Assembly (NCBI RefSeq): GCF_026151205.1
Contig: NC_087084.1
Coordinates: forward strand, 7,799,394 to 7,863,393
Length of the DNA stretch: 64,000 nucleotides
From: Bolinopsis microptera
Lineage: Eukaryota; Ctenophora; Tentaculata; Lobata; Bolinopsidae
Reading direction: 5' to 3'
Shown here: one piece after another, positions 1-11,090 of the stretch
Layout: each line of letters opens with the position of its first letter
How positions within the stretch are numbered: the stretch's first letter is position 1
Notes under the pieces: model-generated
The model's database searches: none
What the model was told of the DNA's origin: nothing
The model's input: only the letters and a program-made list of their open reading frames with translations
Made by a program: the position numbers and the translations under genes

Positions 1-73
1 TTAATAATAAGCTAGACGGTAGAAATGCTCGCCATTCAACATCAAATTTGTTCTAAATTATTTATCAGTATAC

Positions 74-1511
74 CTCTTCCATAGAACTTAGTCGGATAAC
101 TTTAATGGTCTTGTCAAGACTGATCGTAATCAGCAGTCCTATCCCAGTGTGAACCTCCAGCCCTGTCAACTTAGCCTAAAAATAAATCGTAGAAACATAA
201 ATGTTTTGTTTATGTTTGGATCTTCCGAGCACGATATCATTGAAGGATCTTTAACCTTTTAAAGTTTTAACGATAGTACATCTAAATTTGAAAATAAGTC
301 TCCAAATATACCTGATGTGCCTTCAGTCGGTGGAAATTTTGGTGGGTTGCTGTGCTCCAAATGTTTACTGTACCATCTTGATGACCTGTGGATTTGTTAA
401 CTTTGAGAGGAATCGCAGCTTTAACTCATAAGAAAGTTTACCAAAATTGAAATTGTAAACCCCGAATTTATAATCATAGTAATTAAATCATTCATTCAGT
501 ATAGATCTCGTTTAAGTCTAAGTGTACAGCTATACTGCTGTCGCTGAGATGAATTTAAAGTCTAGATATACGCTATTACCGGTAATGGTGTAGTCCATGG
601 CATTGTAGAGGGTGCACTGGGTGATGGTCGAGCAGGTGTCGGTCCTGATGAGGTTCTTAACTATGTAGGTGTTTGCGTCTACTATCGACACCAGTGTCTC
701 CGCTGCTATAACAACCTTTTCGAGAGTAATAACACAGTAAACATTTAGCAATAAGTTGTTGCTAAAACTAAACATTAACTCATTAAGAATCGGTGCTGAA
801 TATTTCGCCACTTAATAATAATAAACTAATTTTCTGTTAACTTGTAATGATGTAAAAACTTACCTGAGAGGACTTCTCGTTAATTGTAATACACGTCACC
901 CACTGATCACCTAGACTCGGGTTAAACGATTGGCCCCGCTCCAAGTTCATTCTGATCACTTCGGAAAGCGGATTCTTCTTCTCCCCCTTCCGCTCCTCTC
1001 TAAAACACCACACGTTGACCTCGCTGATGCCGCCCAGGAGGATGTCTTTGTTGAAGGGATTGTAAACTGGATATGTGGCAGGTTTTACGAGTTCAAATGC
1101 GGCCACCTCTACAAGAGTAGGCACGCTAGTGTAAACTCGGAGTTTACCATCTCCGCACAGAGCCACGCCGATCATCAAACTGTTCACGATTATGAAGCTG
1201 TTTATTCGGTACTGCAGCTTCACTTTGCAGTTTTTGTGTTGAACTGTGTTCCAGATGTGAACGATTGATTTCGAGGACAAGCTTTGGACGGCTATGAATG
1301 TCTCACCGCCAAAACTTGTTGTTGCTGCAAGGTAATCGATCGCGTGATTGAAATTGAACGTTTTTCTGAGCTGGAGCCCCGAAGTCGATGAAATGCTGTA
1401 TAAGGGATCCATGTGCATTGCTTGGAGATCGATTTTGGTATTTTTCCATGACCAAACTTTTTCATCAGTCAAAAGGGTCGAAATATTTCTTTCTTTCGAA
1501 TCCTCGTTCAT
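74..1511 (-). CDS. WD40-repeat protein, 3'-partial (runs off the left edge)
   Basis: Four exons join in consistent phase: 1511-864 (starting ATG, ending phase 0 at a GTAAGT donor), 715-580, 385-312 and 175-74. The spliced product runs as a beta-propeller: the second-exon end plus the third exon give ITGHQDGTVNIW, a standard WD40 blade, followed by HQNFHRLKAHQ. The fourth exon gives LLITISLDKTIKVIRL, the next blade. The first exon (216 codons) holds more degenerate blades, for example GETFIAVQSLSSKSIVHIWN and DILLGGISEVNVW. WD40 propellers are scaffolds for complexes, so no enzymatic role is implied. The degenerate blades and an X-box-like site upstream fit a ciliary/axonemal WD protein, but that is inference. 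An acceptor-like AG near 1575 leaves open that the ATG at 1511 is not the first coding exon. The last intron runs off the window. Confidence 0.8.
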
Positions 1512-1716
1512 TGTTAGATTGTTGAAATCGTACTTTGTCTGTTTCGCTAATCGTTCCTTCTCAATTGTCTAAGCCTAACATATCTGTTCAGTGTTTCTAA
1601 TTTTGTAACATAATGAAATAATGAACAATCATCAATCTAAATTGTATGTGATATAACGAACTAAAATGCGAACTGTGTCTGTGACTTGGCTGAATTCGTA
1701 TGCACGATTACGCGCG

Positions 1717-1730
1717 GTTGACATAGCAAC
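1717..1730. promoter_or_regulatory. X-box-like (RFX-binding) motif
   Basis: GTTGACATAGCAAC matches the palindromic RFX consensus GTTGCCATGGCAAC at 12 of 14 positions. It lies about 206 bp upstream of the start codon of the WD40 gene, the usual distance for X-boxes of ciliary genes. Binding is inferred from the sequence only. Confidence 0.45.
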
Positions 1731-2141
1731 ACGTTATAGCACACGTGATATTGCATAAGGCGCGCGTTTAATGTTAAAATATCCCGGGCCCGTGATCATA
1801 TATATACTGTTTGTCAAGTGTTGTAACCTTATCAGACTTTATTTGGGCGTAAATAACGTATACGCTGGTTGCTGGAGGGCTCAACGTCCACATATTAATG
1901 TCCGCCCAAATTAAACTTAAAAGCTTAAAGTCCAGCTAACTGTTCCAAATAATATCAGATAAAGTAGTTTAAGTTATGATCTGAAAATCAGATTATTGTA
2001 TCTTTGTATAATCATGATGTCTCTGCGATTTCAAACTTGGGCTCAAAAGACAAAACAGATCCAACACAACTGACAACAAAATTATAGCAAATAATTATGG
2101 CAAATTATTATAGCAAATTATTATAGTAAATTATTATAGAT
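1731..2141. other. Gene-free stretch with an old pogo-like element end
   Basis: No coding exon was seen. Positions 1826-1849 (ACCTTATCAGACTTTATTTG and on) resemble the terminal inverted repeat of the element at 50738-51519, and AATGTCCGCCCAAA follows at about 1907. This suggests a decayed relative. Positions 2085-2140 hold short AT-rich iterations of AAATTATTATAG. Confidence 0.4.
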
Positions 2142-2474
2142 ATATTTGACCAAAACCCATAATCATGGGTAGAGTGTACCGCTGCCAGTGTCTCTCTTTT
2201 CCAAACAAAAGGAAATGATATTAATTTAAGGAACCGTCCGCTAATGCAAATTGATACCGAGAATGAAATCGGTCGCTCGCTTTTTCAAATCAATAAGCTT
2301 TATTACAATTCGTAAGCCGTGATCGAATGGAAAAATCGAGCGACCGATTTCATTCTCGGTATCAATTTGCATTAGCGGACGGTTCCTTAAATTAATATCA
2401 TTTCCTTTTGTTTGGAAAAGAGAGACACTGGCAGCGGTACACTCTACCCATGATTATGGGTTTTGGTCAAATAT
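2142..2474. repeat. Long perfect palindrome (fold-back element)
   Basis: The left arm 2142-2279 and right arm 2337-2474 are exact reverse complements over 138 bp. After one mismatch the match continues for 6 more bases on each side (2281-2286 with 2330-2335), leaving a loop of about 43 bp. No open frame spans it. It could be a fold-back/MITE element or a palindromic duplication. I saw no clear target-site duplication. Confidence 0.9.
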
Positions 2475-3493
2475 CATCTCTTTTTGATTATAATGTCAGG
2501 ATAATTTACACAGTCGAAACTTCATTAACAAGGAGGTAATTTCGACGATTTCGAAATTCTGCCTTTGAAAACGTTTCCTTGTGTTTAGTTAGGTATATCT
2601 GTCGATAACCGACTGAATATGGCACTTTTTACTCATTCAAGTTTGCATTAAATTCATATATAATGCCATTTAAATATCGTGGAAAGCAGAATATATTCGA
2701 AATCACGAATGAGCAAAATTCTCGCCTTTCGCACGTGCAAACTTTGAGCGGACGTTGCGTACGCATACAATATTGAATCACCGTAAAATTTTGCATAGTG
2801 GTATTTAATATATGGTTTGATAAGCATGCAAAGTTTCAGAAGATTTCAAAAAGAACTTGGATCACAACGGGACTCCAAAATTGATAAAAATCGTGAAAAT
2901 CAAAATTTTTAGTGATTTTAGCTATTTTAAATCAGTTTGGTCGTGTCCCCACGTGTGCAACTTTTCGATTTTTAACTTTAAAACTAGCCTATAACACAAT
3001 TTACACCTTTAAGAAGCAAAATTGAGCTCCACAACCCAAGGGATGGCCCAACACCAGAGAATACTAATTCACAACTTTTGTGTTTTTATAAAATTATTCT
3101 TTAAAAAAGCACTAACTTCAATAGCAAATATCTTTATGAAGGAGCAAGGTAGGAAACTATTCCGGTAGATTTTCGGAATGCTTGAACAATTATCTAAGGT
3201 AAAAATGTCCTCAGATTTTGAATAAAATTACTTCTTAATAGTGTAAAATCGATTTGAAAAGTTGTTACTTTGTCAAAAGTCAAGTTTTAAAAACACTTAA
3301 CTTGATGACGTCATCAAGTGATGATGATGAAGTTAAATTATTTTTCAATACAATGTAAACTAAAGCTTAAACGATTATTTTCAAAACCTGTGGTTCGAGA
3401 TGACTGTATCGTTTATACTTTCGAATCTACGGACACTTAAATGTAGGCTACAATTGACTGCAAAAAGCGTCTATACATACATATATATATAAT
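2475..3493. other. AT-rich gene-free stretch
   Basis: No open frame, splice-supported exon or repeat shared with the rest of the window was recognised. It ends in a short TA-rich run (3479-3499) that abuts the repeat copy starting near 3494. Confidence 0.5.
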
Positions 3494-3923
3494 ATATATC
3501 TTCACGACAATCTGTTGTAAAACAGGGGTTCCAGAAAACCCACTTCCCGATACTCCTGAAACATGAAATTTTTTTTACAGTCGATTTGGACAAGGTCTAG
3601 ACGCCCTGCAAAGTTTCATATCTCTAACTCAATTTTAACATGGTTTTTAAGGCACCTGAATATGGCGATTTTGGGTTTTTTACCTAATTTCGTATAACAT
3701 GCTGGCGCGTATTTTGCGCAAATTTCTTAAAAACCTCCACATAACTATTTCTTATTCCTGTCATCTTTAACATTGAATTAGAATGTTTTAAACTTAAATA
3801 TGCCTGCTGAACTACTTTCGATGAGTCTTAATGCCTGGAAAACAATAAAGGGGATATACTAGTATAGGGGGTAAATAGTATTGTGAATATAAGGGCGACG
3901 GTAATGCTTGCCAGCATTGTGAT
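3494..3923 (+). repeat. Dispersed 430-bp repeat, copy 1
   Basis: This segment starts TATATCTTCACGACAATCTG and ends GCTTGCCAGCATTGTGAT. It recurs nearly unchanged at 21086-21519, and a shorter, more diverged copy lies at 6300-6668. There is no open frame, and the family is not identified. All three copies start beside TA-rich sequence. Confidence 0.85.
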
Positions 3924-5262
3924 TATCACATTGCAAAATTGCAAAAAGTTTGATGTTCAAATTCTGATCACAGTTATAAAAGTTATTTGCTATATGTTTA
4001 AAGAAATAGTGAATTAAAAGATTCGATAAACACGCGCATAAAATGTAAAGCAAAGCAACACTCAACAGCACGCTAACAACACACAGAGAAGAAACAATTA
4101 ACACTACACGGCGCTAGCCCTGTGGGGGGTCTCCATAGCAGCGATCATTTCATCTAGTGTCTAACCTGTACTAATATCAACCTCCTCAAGCTAACAGCAA
4201 CGGTGTTCGGTCCTTCGTGTTCAGTGTTCCTCCAATAAGATGCTTACAATTTTTTTAAGTTTAATATCCGGTTCCGGTTCCGGTCCGGTTTCCAAAAATT
4301 TTGCCGAATATTCAACGGGGAAATTTCTGTTTTAAAGGTTCCTGAAATGTATATATTTGTTTAAATTCTTGCTAAGGAGCTAAGGGGCATCCAGTTAGTG
4401 CTCTCAGTGACCAGTGAATTCCACGGTCGCTTGTTATCTGACAGCGAATGTTATAGAGTTATAGAGTTATAGCCCCGTTCATGCGAGATGATGTGTAACA
4501 CAGAGAGTCAAAACAGCTGCCATTTATGCTTTATTTATGAGCATTTCAAGAAGAGGGTTCCTGCTTTATTGTGGTTAGCAAACCCGTCGCTAACTCCCCT
4601 TATAACTTTATAATGTCAAGGATCGAAACAAAGTCCATTATGCCATTCAAAACTTTGGACATTATACTCGGTTATGCCGACGCCACAAACTTATGAGAGC
4701 TGGATTTTGGAATTTAGTTATAGAAAAGAATTTGTATATTTGTGCTAGGTAAAGCGCAGTAAATTCTTGTAATGTGAGTTTTGGTTTTATTCCAACTCGT
4801 TTCTAGCTCTACTCATACAGTGAATCAATCAGTGACCTCTGCACTGCTCGCACAGCAGATCAACCAGTGACCTCTGCTCGCAGTTAGTCGGATTGTAAGC
4901 ACTTTCTTAGTGTGTCCACATGGCTTTTAATATTATGATTGATAAAAACCCACAATTAAGGATTAATATCACTTTTCTGGAAATTTCCAGCTGCCTTAAA
5001 TTTCCTCTTCTTACTTTCTTATTATCCGGTTCCGGTCTGTCAAAATGCGGCAAACTAGAACTGGAATATCCGGTCGTTTCCGGTTTGGCAGCCAAAAACT
5101 TAAACTGTTCAGTCCCATCGTCACAGGTACAAAAGAAAATCGCGATTATTTTCCCCAAAAATCGCGATTCCGCGATTTTTAACAGACTATACAGTATACA
5201 TAAGAAGTGATAAGACAAATTCATGCTAGCATATCTGAGCATTACTAATTATGACTCCCTGT
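3924..5262. other. Gene-free stretch with short repeats
   Basis: No convincing exon was found. It contains CCGG-rich iterations (GGTTCCGGTTCCGGTCCGG at about 4269 and similar sequence at 5025-5090) related to 61565-61675. There is also a triplicated GAGTTATA unit near 4455 and a twofold repeat of CAGTGACCTCTGC near 4830-4880. Confidence 0.4.
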
Positions 5263-5876
5263 TTATGACAATTCATGACTCGATTCACTTATTTGGGTGC
5301 CAAAATTACATCAGATGGCAAGATTGATAAAGAAATAAATGTCAGGATTGGGAAAGCAACCGGAGCTTTTAACCAACTCAACAACATTTGGAAGAATAAG
5401 AACATAAGCATTAACAACAAAGTGCAAATCTACATCGCAGCTGTTCTTACCATTCTGACCTATGGATGTGAGATATGGAACACGACTCAAGTGCAGACAA
5501 GAAGATTGGAGTCTTTCCATCAGTACTGCTTAAGAAGAATCCTGAGAGTGAGGTGGTTCCATCGAGTAAGTACTAAGTAATGAGGATGTTTTAAGAAGAG
5601 CATCAATAACTGCAAAACGGCTGCGTTGGTTTGGACATGTCAGTAGAATGCCTGAAGATCGGTTACCCAGCTATTTACTTGAATGGAAACCCAAGCATGG
5701 GAACTGGGAAGAGATCAAGAGGCAGGCCTAGGAAGAGCTTGAATGATGTATTTATTGAGGATGCTGAGCAGAGATTGGATCGGAATGGACTCACGATTGA
5801 TTGTATGATAAGATTAGCTGCAGACCGAAAGGGATGGAGAAATGTTACCCGCCGAAGTTGTATAATAAGATAATAC
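5263..5876 (+). pseudogene. RTE-type LINE reverse transcriptase fragment (C-terminal part)
   Basis: Translation reads TYLGAKITSDGKIDKEIN, then LTYGCEIWNTTQVQTRRLES, FHQYCLRRILRVRW, then RLRWFGHVSRMPEDRLP and finally GKRSRGRPRKS with RLAADRKGWRNVTRRS. This order is characteristic of the region after the RT domain in RTE/BovB-like non-LTR elements. The reading frame shifts near 5575 and again near 5700, and the endonuclease and RT core are missing. It is therefore a 5'-truncated, dead copy. It belongs to a different LINE clade from the minus-strand LINEs elsewhere in the window. Confidence 0.85.
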
Positions 5877-6044
5877 AAAGTAATGACGCAGTCGACGCAG
5901 ACTAATCCTTTTGGATGGAGATCTCGCCATGTAACATGTATGTATGTTCATGACATAAAATCCCTGTAGTATAACACAGTACTGTATTTACAGCAGACCT
6001 ACACCATGCAAAATGTTTTATCCATTTACTCACGCGGGGTTCTT

Positions 6045-6236
6045 CTATCCAATTTCTACAAAGTCCTTGAACCAGTTGGGTCTCCCGAAACGAGTTTTTG
6101 CCCCGGGAAGGGTGGTGATAGCATCCTCCTCATTGTCCGTGTTCATTGCTACGTTCTCCATCATATTCGTGTCGTTGTTGAAACGAGTCAGATGAGGTCG
6201 TACCTCCAGATACTGACTACGTTCCAGCTCTTTTAG
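6045..6236 (-). CDS. Terminal exon of an unidentified host gene
   Basis: On the minus strand a good acceptor (TTTGATTTTGACAG) is followed by 63 open codons. They begin LKELERSQYLEVRPHLTRF and end TRFGRPNWFKDFVEIG before a TAG. The composition is balanced and acidic in the middle (NTDNEEDA), unlike random AT-rich sequence. The frame starts in phase 0. Upstream exons should lie above 6236, where the intron has received a repeat and a LINE (6300-8116); I could not find them. The family is not recognised, and no signal peptide or membrane segment is visible in this exon. Confidence 0.5.
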   Translation of the reverse strand, partial: LKELERSQYLEVRPHLTRFNNDTNMMENVAMNTDNEEDAITTLPGAKTRFGRPNWFKDFVEIG

Positions 6237-6299
6237 CTGTCAAAATCAAATAGAGCACTGTTAGAATACTCAACTACTGACTACATATTACAATATATA

Positions 6300-6668
6300 G
6301 ATAGATATACTTCACCACAATTTGTTGTAAAACAGTGGCTCCAGAAAACCCACTTCCCGATACTCCTGAAACTTGAAAACTTGTTTGAAGTTTTGAAAAA
6401 TGTTTCAGATCTCTAACTCAATTTTAACGTGGTTTTTAAGGCATCTGAATATGGCGATTTTGGGTTTTTTACCGAATTTCGTATATAACAGTGCTGGCGC
6501 GTATTTTGAGCAAATTTTCTTAAAAGCCCCCACATAACTATTTATTATTCCTGTCATCTTTGAAATTGGATTAGAATGTTTTAAACTTAAGATATGCCTG
6601 CTGAACTTCTTTCGGTGAGTCTTAATGCCTGAAAACAGTAAAAGGGGTATAATAGTATAGGGGGTAAA
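6300..6668 (+). repeat. Dispersed 430-bp repeat, copy 2, interrupted by a LINE
   Basis: Matches 3494-3923 from CTTCACCACAATTTGTTGTA up to AGTATAGGGGGTAAA, with many more substitutions than copies 1 and 3. It is cut at GGGGGTAAA by the LINE at 6669-8116, and sequence like the rest of the repeat resumes at 8117 (GGGGGTAAATAGTAT). Confidence 0.75.
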
Positions 6669-8116
6669 CAGGAATTAAACAGGAATTAAACATGAAATTA
6701 CCAAGGAGAACACTAACGAACTCGTTTTGGCTATACATCAATTCGTAAATACGTTCAGATATAAAACAAAAGTCGAATACAATTGTGGAAATAAAATCTT
6801 AAAATTTAAATGCGTTACAATATCACGAAGTGAAAATAAAATCAAATATAATAATTTAAATGCTAATAAAAAATTCTGGATGTGTGCATGAAGGCAAGAC
6901 CAAGGAGATAGGTTAGACTTAGAGACTACGAAAAGTTGATTGGACGATGAAGGATATGAGTAGGGGACGTGAAGCGAGGATTAGGACTTATTCTTAGGAT
7001 TTCGAAGGTTTGAAGAGTCTGTTAGGCATTTCCCGAATTCTTTTGTGTGACAAGAGTTCATTATGATCCTATACTCTTTTAGCATTACAAGGCTTTTCAG
7101 GTTATCAGAAAGCTTTGAGCGGAGGGAGTGGTATCCAGGGCATTCGGTTATGACATGGTCCTCAGTTTCTAGGATAGGTGTTTCAAAGAAAGGTAGCTCT
7201 TCGAAAAAGCGAATGACGTCTGTGTCAGGAGAGCAGCAAAAACGACACGTTTTCAATGCTGTGTTGTATCGATCACTAGTATATCGACCTTTCTCTACCC
7301 TCAGATCATGACTGCTAGAGCGAAGTTTAGCAATGTTAGCTCTCTTAAGCCTGCACGGAATCTGTAAGTACTGTTCTTCACCAAACTCAGATTTGACCGC
7401 AGTGTAGAACTAGAATGACATCTTCGGCTGGTTGTGAAGATCCTTTCTCCAGTGGTTCACAAATGTTTCGTGTATGTGCTCACGTGCTGCAAGAGCGGGG
7501 TGTAAGTTTGGTTTAGCGGAGGTGCTCATCTTGATGATAGTGGACCAAGTGTCATACCAGGTAAGGTTCAGTTGTTTCTGCTCCTGAAATGTATGGTGCA
7601 GAAGTGTGTTCAATTTACCTACTACCGCTTGTGATGCTCTATAGAAGTAGGCAATACATTGAGGGAGGACGGTCACTGTCCAGGGGGTTCTTCCTGTGTC
7701 GCCGTAACAGAAGTTGTTATTTGCCTTTTTGTGGACACCCAATATCCATTTAAGAATTTTTAGGTGAGTAGATTCGAGAGCATCTTTTGCTGCTGCTTTG
7801 GGGAGACTCACTTCTTGGTTTTTTGAGAGAATGGCTTTCGCGATGTTGGTTGATGGCAGCCAAACAGGGCATCCGTATGTAGCTGCTGGTTTGACTAAGC
7901 TATCGATGAGTTTTAGCATCGTGCTAGTGGAGAGTGCTCTCGTGTCAATAATTCGTCTCATAGAGAAGAACGAGCGTAGAGCTTTTTTCCTAAGCTCATC
8001 GATTGCTTGTTTGAAGGAACCGTTCAGAGAGAATTGGATTCCAAGGTAGCAGTATTTTCTTACTGGTGCGATGTCCAAGTTTCCTAGTTTAAAGCCGTAA
8101 GCACATTTGAGTATTC
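6669..8116 (-). mobile_element. 5'-truncated APE-type LINE, copy 1, with target-site duplication
   Basis: The minus strand encodes the last part of an ORF2. At 8116-7410 it covers the post-RT region (KYCYLGIQFSLNGSFKQAID, then SLVKPAATYGCPVWLPSTN). At 7256-6981 it covers the C-terminal cysteine/histidine knuckle (CRFCCSPDTD, then HVITECPGYHSLRS). A short indel between them breaks the frame near 7410. The 3' end carries tandem copies of GTTTAATTCCT. The insertion is bracketed by GGGGGTAAA at 6660-6668 and 8117-8125, a 9-bp duplication. It is closely related to the element at 34652-38700. Confidence 0.9.
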
Positions 8117-9627
8117 GGGGGTAAATAGTATAGTGATCCATACTGATCTTATTTAGCTAGAATGTAAAGTAAATATTAAAACGAATTAGCCCTATAAGCA
8201 CTCAGCAACATCCTGGAAGAGTTTATAACACAAAACGCCTGCACGCTTAAAGTTATATTAAAATAACCTCTCGTGCTAAAGCATAAAGCAAGTCAGCGTT
8301 ATTTTCATAACAATCCCTCGTGCTTCGCACTCGTCGCGGGAAATTAAAATGTAATCCTTGTGCGTGTCTGCGTTATGTGTTTTATAAACTTATAAATTGA
8401 CCTGCAATTCTCCGCACAGCTTTTAAAGGACATCATTATCCTCCAATCAAGGGTTTAGTTCACTAATCTGCGTCGAACAGGCTGCAACCAACAATTCCAC
8501 CACTCCAATAATTCACGGTATTACGTTGCTTAGTACATAAGCTCTAAAACTAAACTGTCAACATATTCAATATTGGAGTCTCATGTTAATAAAGTGATAA
8601 ACAGAGTTTATCCTGATTTAATTGGCACTTACCATTACATTCATTTTAGCATATCAAGATTGTCTCATGACGTCTAATAATTGTGTTTTCGAGCCACACG
8701 CAAAAATTCTCTGCTACTCTCTGTAATTACAGAAGTCTTCATAAATCTTAAAGTTAAACATTAGCATTGGGCTACAAGGAAATGACACTATCTGTAATTA
8801 CATAATTCTTCATAAACTTAAAGTTAAAGTTAAACAATCGCATTGGGCTACAAGGAAATGACAAAAAATGAGTACCTATAAGTATAACATATAATAATTA
8901 GACGAATCTTGCGAGCACAGCTTGGCTCTCTCATTGCACACCTTTCCTGTCTTTACTAACTGGCTCGTTTATACTTATAGAATCTTAATGTTCAGATTAT
9001 TTTCTTTTACTTTAAAAGAGAAATTAAGATTTTGTGACAATAAGCACGTAGAATAATTGTAGGTATATTATCATTTTTTCATTATCTTTTCTTACAATAA
9101 TAAGATTAAGAAAAGATAATGAATAAATAATATTAGGTGTGTAGGATTTCTGAAATTTCACAACTCACATAATTATTGTGAATTAAATTTCTATTCCGTT
9201 AACATTGGTTAGCACTTTTTGGCCAGTCCCAATCAACAATCAAAATAACCCTCATAACTGGACCATAGTTAGATATATATTGTTTGGACTGTGGTCTCTG
9301 CATATTACTATATTATATTTATAGAGCTGAGTGTGACCTACAATTCTACAGGACCACCTGAACTCTTAAAGGACACAATTATCTTCCAGATCAAGGATTT
9401 AGTACAATAAGCTGCGTTTTGTAGACTGGGCCGGCATGTCCACCACTTCAATAATTCAAGATTTCAAGTTTCTTAGTACAGTAAGCTGCGTCTTGTAGAC
9501 TGTGCCGGCAATTCCACCACTTCAATAATTCAAGCTACCAAGTTTCTTAGTAAAGCAGCTCTTAAAGTTAACCGTCCGTTAGACAAGGAGTCCCATGTGG
9601 ATGAGCATAGTTTATCCTATTTTAATG
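8117..9627. repeat. Diverged internal duplications, no gene
   Basis: A segment at about 8400-8660 recurs in diverged form at about 9345-9615. Shared landmarks are TTAAAGGACA, ATCAAGG(G)TTTAGT, CTGCG and CCACCACTTCAATAATTC. The last of these is itself tandemly repeated at about 9400-9545 with a unit of about 75 bp. Sequence from ATGTGGATGAGCATAG to GATTTGTCCCT recurs at 9597, 10854 and 11269. No open frame was found. Confidence 0.6.
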
Positions 9628-9713
9628 TTGTAGCGCGATGCGTTACTGTGCCGCGCCGCGCACTCAATGAGGCTTCTCACAGATCGGCAAGATGAATTGA
9701 CATCGTCAATTAA
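9628..9713. mobile_element. 86-bp short insertion with 9-bp target duplication
   Basis: TTGTAGCGCGATGCGTTACT through ATCGTCAATTAA is flanked by ATTTTAATG on both sides (9619-9627, 9714-9722). Paralogous sequence at about 10874-10890 and 11290-11305 lacks it, giving natural empty sites. Related sequence occurs at 55315-55377, and a looser match to its second half at 56522-56588 and 63691-63757. It has no obvious terminal inverted repeat. Confidence 0.75.
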
Positions 9714-9790
9714 ATTTTAATGCCAATGGGTGCTTGCCATGGCATTAGTTTAGCATATTAAGATTTGTCCCTCTCTGCTCTCTCAATGCC

Positions 9791-9937
9791 TTGTATCATG
9801 TCGTGACCCCCAATTGCCAATGTCGTTTCACTATAGACCCTGTCATGTAAAGTTTCTACAATACAGAGGGAGCCGCGCACTCAAAATACAGTTGGAGCCG
9901 CGCACTCGTGCGCGGCGGGTCATACAACGTATGACAA
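9791..9937. mobile_element. MITE-like element with TTGT...ACAA ends, copy 1
   Basis: Starts TTGTATCATGTCGTGACCC and ends with GGTCATACAACGTATGACAA, giving imperfect inverted termini. An 8-bp near-duplication flanks it (TCAATGCC at 9783-9790, CCAATGCC at 9938-9945). Its GC-rich core holds CCGCGCAC motifs and the palindrome CGCGCACTCGTGCGCG. A second copy is at 42158-42266. There is no coding capacity, so it would need transposase from elsewhere, possibly hAT-like given the 8-bp duplication. Confidence 0.8.
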
Positions 9938-10223
9938 CCAATGCCCCAGCCCTTGTATGTAGGTTTACAACCTATCAGGACGCGCACCGAGTTGGACTCG
10001 TTGAAGGTCCTAATATATGAAACAAATATTTGACGAGTATCACCCGTTAACCCAGCCGGAAACCTAGCCCGAAACCAACCACTTTCGGAAAAATCTCCAA
10101 GTTGGCAATGTAAATCAGAATTCTAAACAGTCAAAGTTTAAACAAGGAATCTTATGTCATATGTGTAGCATGTAGGGGACAAGCGCGCCCGCAGTGGCGC
10201 GAAAGCACATGGTTAGGTGAAGG

Positions 10224-10830
10224 GGTGCACGATAAAAATAAACTTGCTTGGATTTTTAAAATTTGTGTACAATTAATTGTTTTCTAGAGACTGTGATGTG
10301 TGAGAATTTTCACAATACCAAATTTGTTATACCTTTTTGGAAAGATCAATTAGTTTCGCCTAGGTGCCATATTTGATGGTGCGCGGCTTTTGGAGCAAAA
10401 GTAGCTGTAAAAGTCGCGTAATTTGACCAAATTTGACCAAATTCGTTGATTTTTGTCGTATTATTTAGATATATCTTCGGTTCCTTGAATGAGATCATTC
10501 TGAAAATTGGCGACGACCTTCCAATAAGGCTTTCACAACTGTCCGAAAAATTTGGTGGATATCGGAGTTGATGTAGTAATGAAAATGGGGCTAAATGCGC
10601 TGCTTTTACATTTTAGCTGTAAGTGAGTAACATAATGTTTGATGGTTCTGGTTGAATATGCTTAAATTTTTTGAACACTTCCCTTGTAAGTCAATTATGA
10701 GTAAGAATATAACCAATTTTTGTTGCAATCGGAGGTCGGGAAGTATACTGAATATCTATTTGTTTGAAGAAAATTGTGCTGGCCGAAATTAGCGCTAAAA
10801 AACCATCAAACAGTCAGCACGCGCGGCTCA
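10224..10830 (+). repeat. Dispersed repeat shared with 43097-43431
   Basis: From GGTGCACGATAAAAATAAAC to GGTGGATATCGGA (10224-10565) this aligns with 43097-43431 at high identity. The copy here continues to about 10830. No open frame and no terminal repeats were found. The family is unknown. Confidence 0.75.
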
Positions 10831-10955
10831 CTGTCGATGACGCACTACCTAATATGTGGATGAGCATAGTTTATCCTACTTTAATGGGTGCTTACCATTA
10901 GTTTGGCATATTAAGATTTGTCCCTTTTTGCTCTCCCAATGCCCTAGCCCGAAAC

Positions 10956-11090
10956 TTGACGGATGTTACTCGTTTAAATTTCTTCGAAGTAGCGCGCGCC
11001 GCTTTCTTCTCAAAATGTTGCCCGATGGCAAGTGCTACGAAGTTCGAAGTAGCGCGCGCCGGGCCAAACCATTAACACGACAATGGTCAA
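10956..11090. mobile_element. MITE-like element with TTGAC...GTCAA ends, copy 1
   Basis: Begins TTGACGGATGTTACTCGT and ends CAATGGTCAA. CCCGAAAC flanks both sides (10948-10955, 11091-11098). It contains the AGTAGCGCGCGCCG motif twice. A second copy at 22020-22130 has its own target duplication and an empty paralogous site. Confidence 0.8.

Noticed and set aside
930-1268. 112-codon plus-strand frame
   Set aside because: Antisense to the first exon of the WD40 gene, which has matching splice phases and blade motifs.
6013-6195. 60-codon plus-strand frame with a hydrophobic stretch
   Set aside because: The minus strand has an acceptor, a balanced protein and a stop over the same bases, a better explanation.
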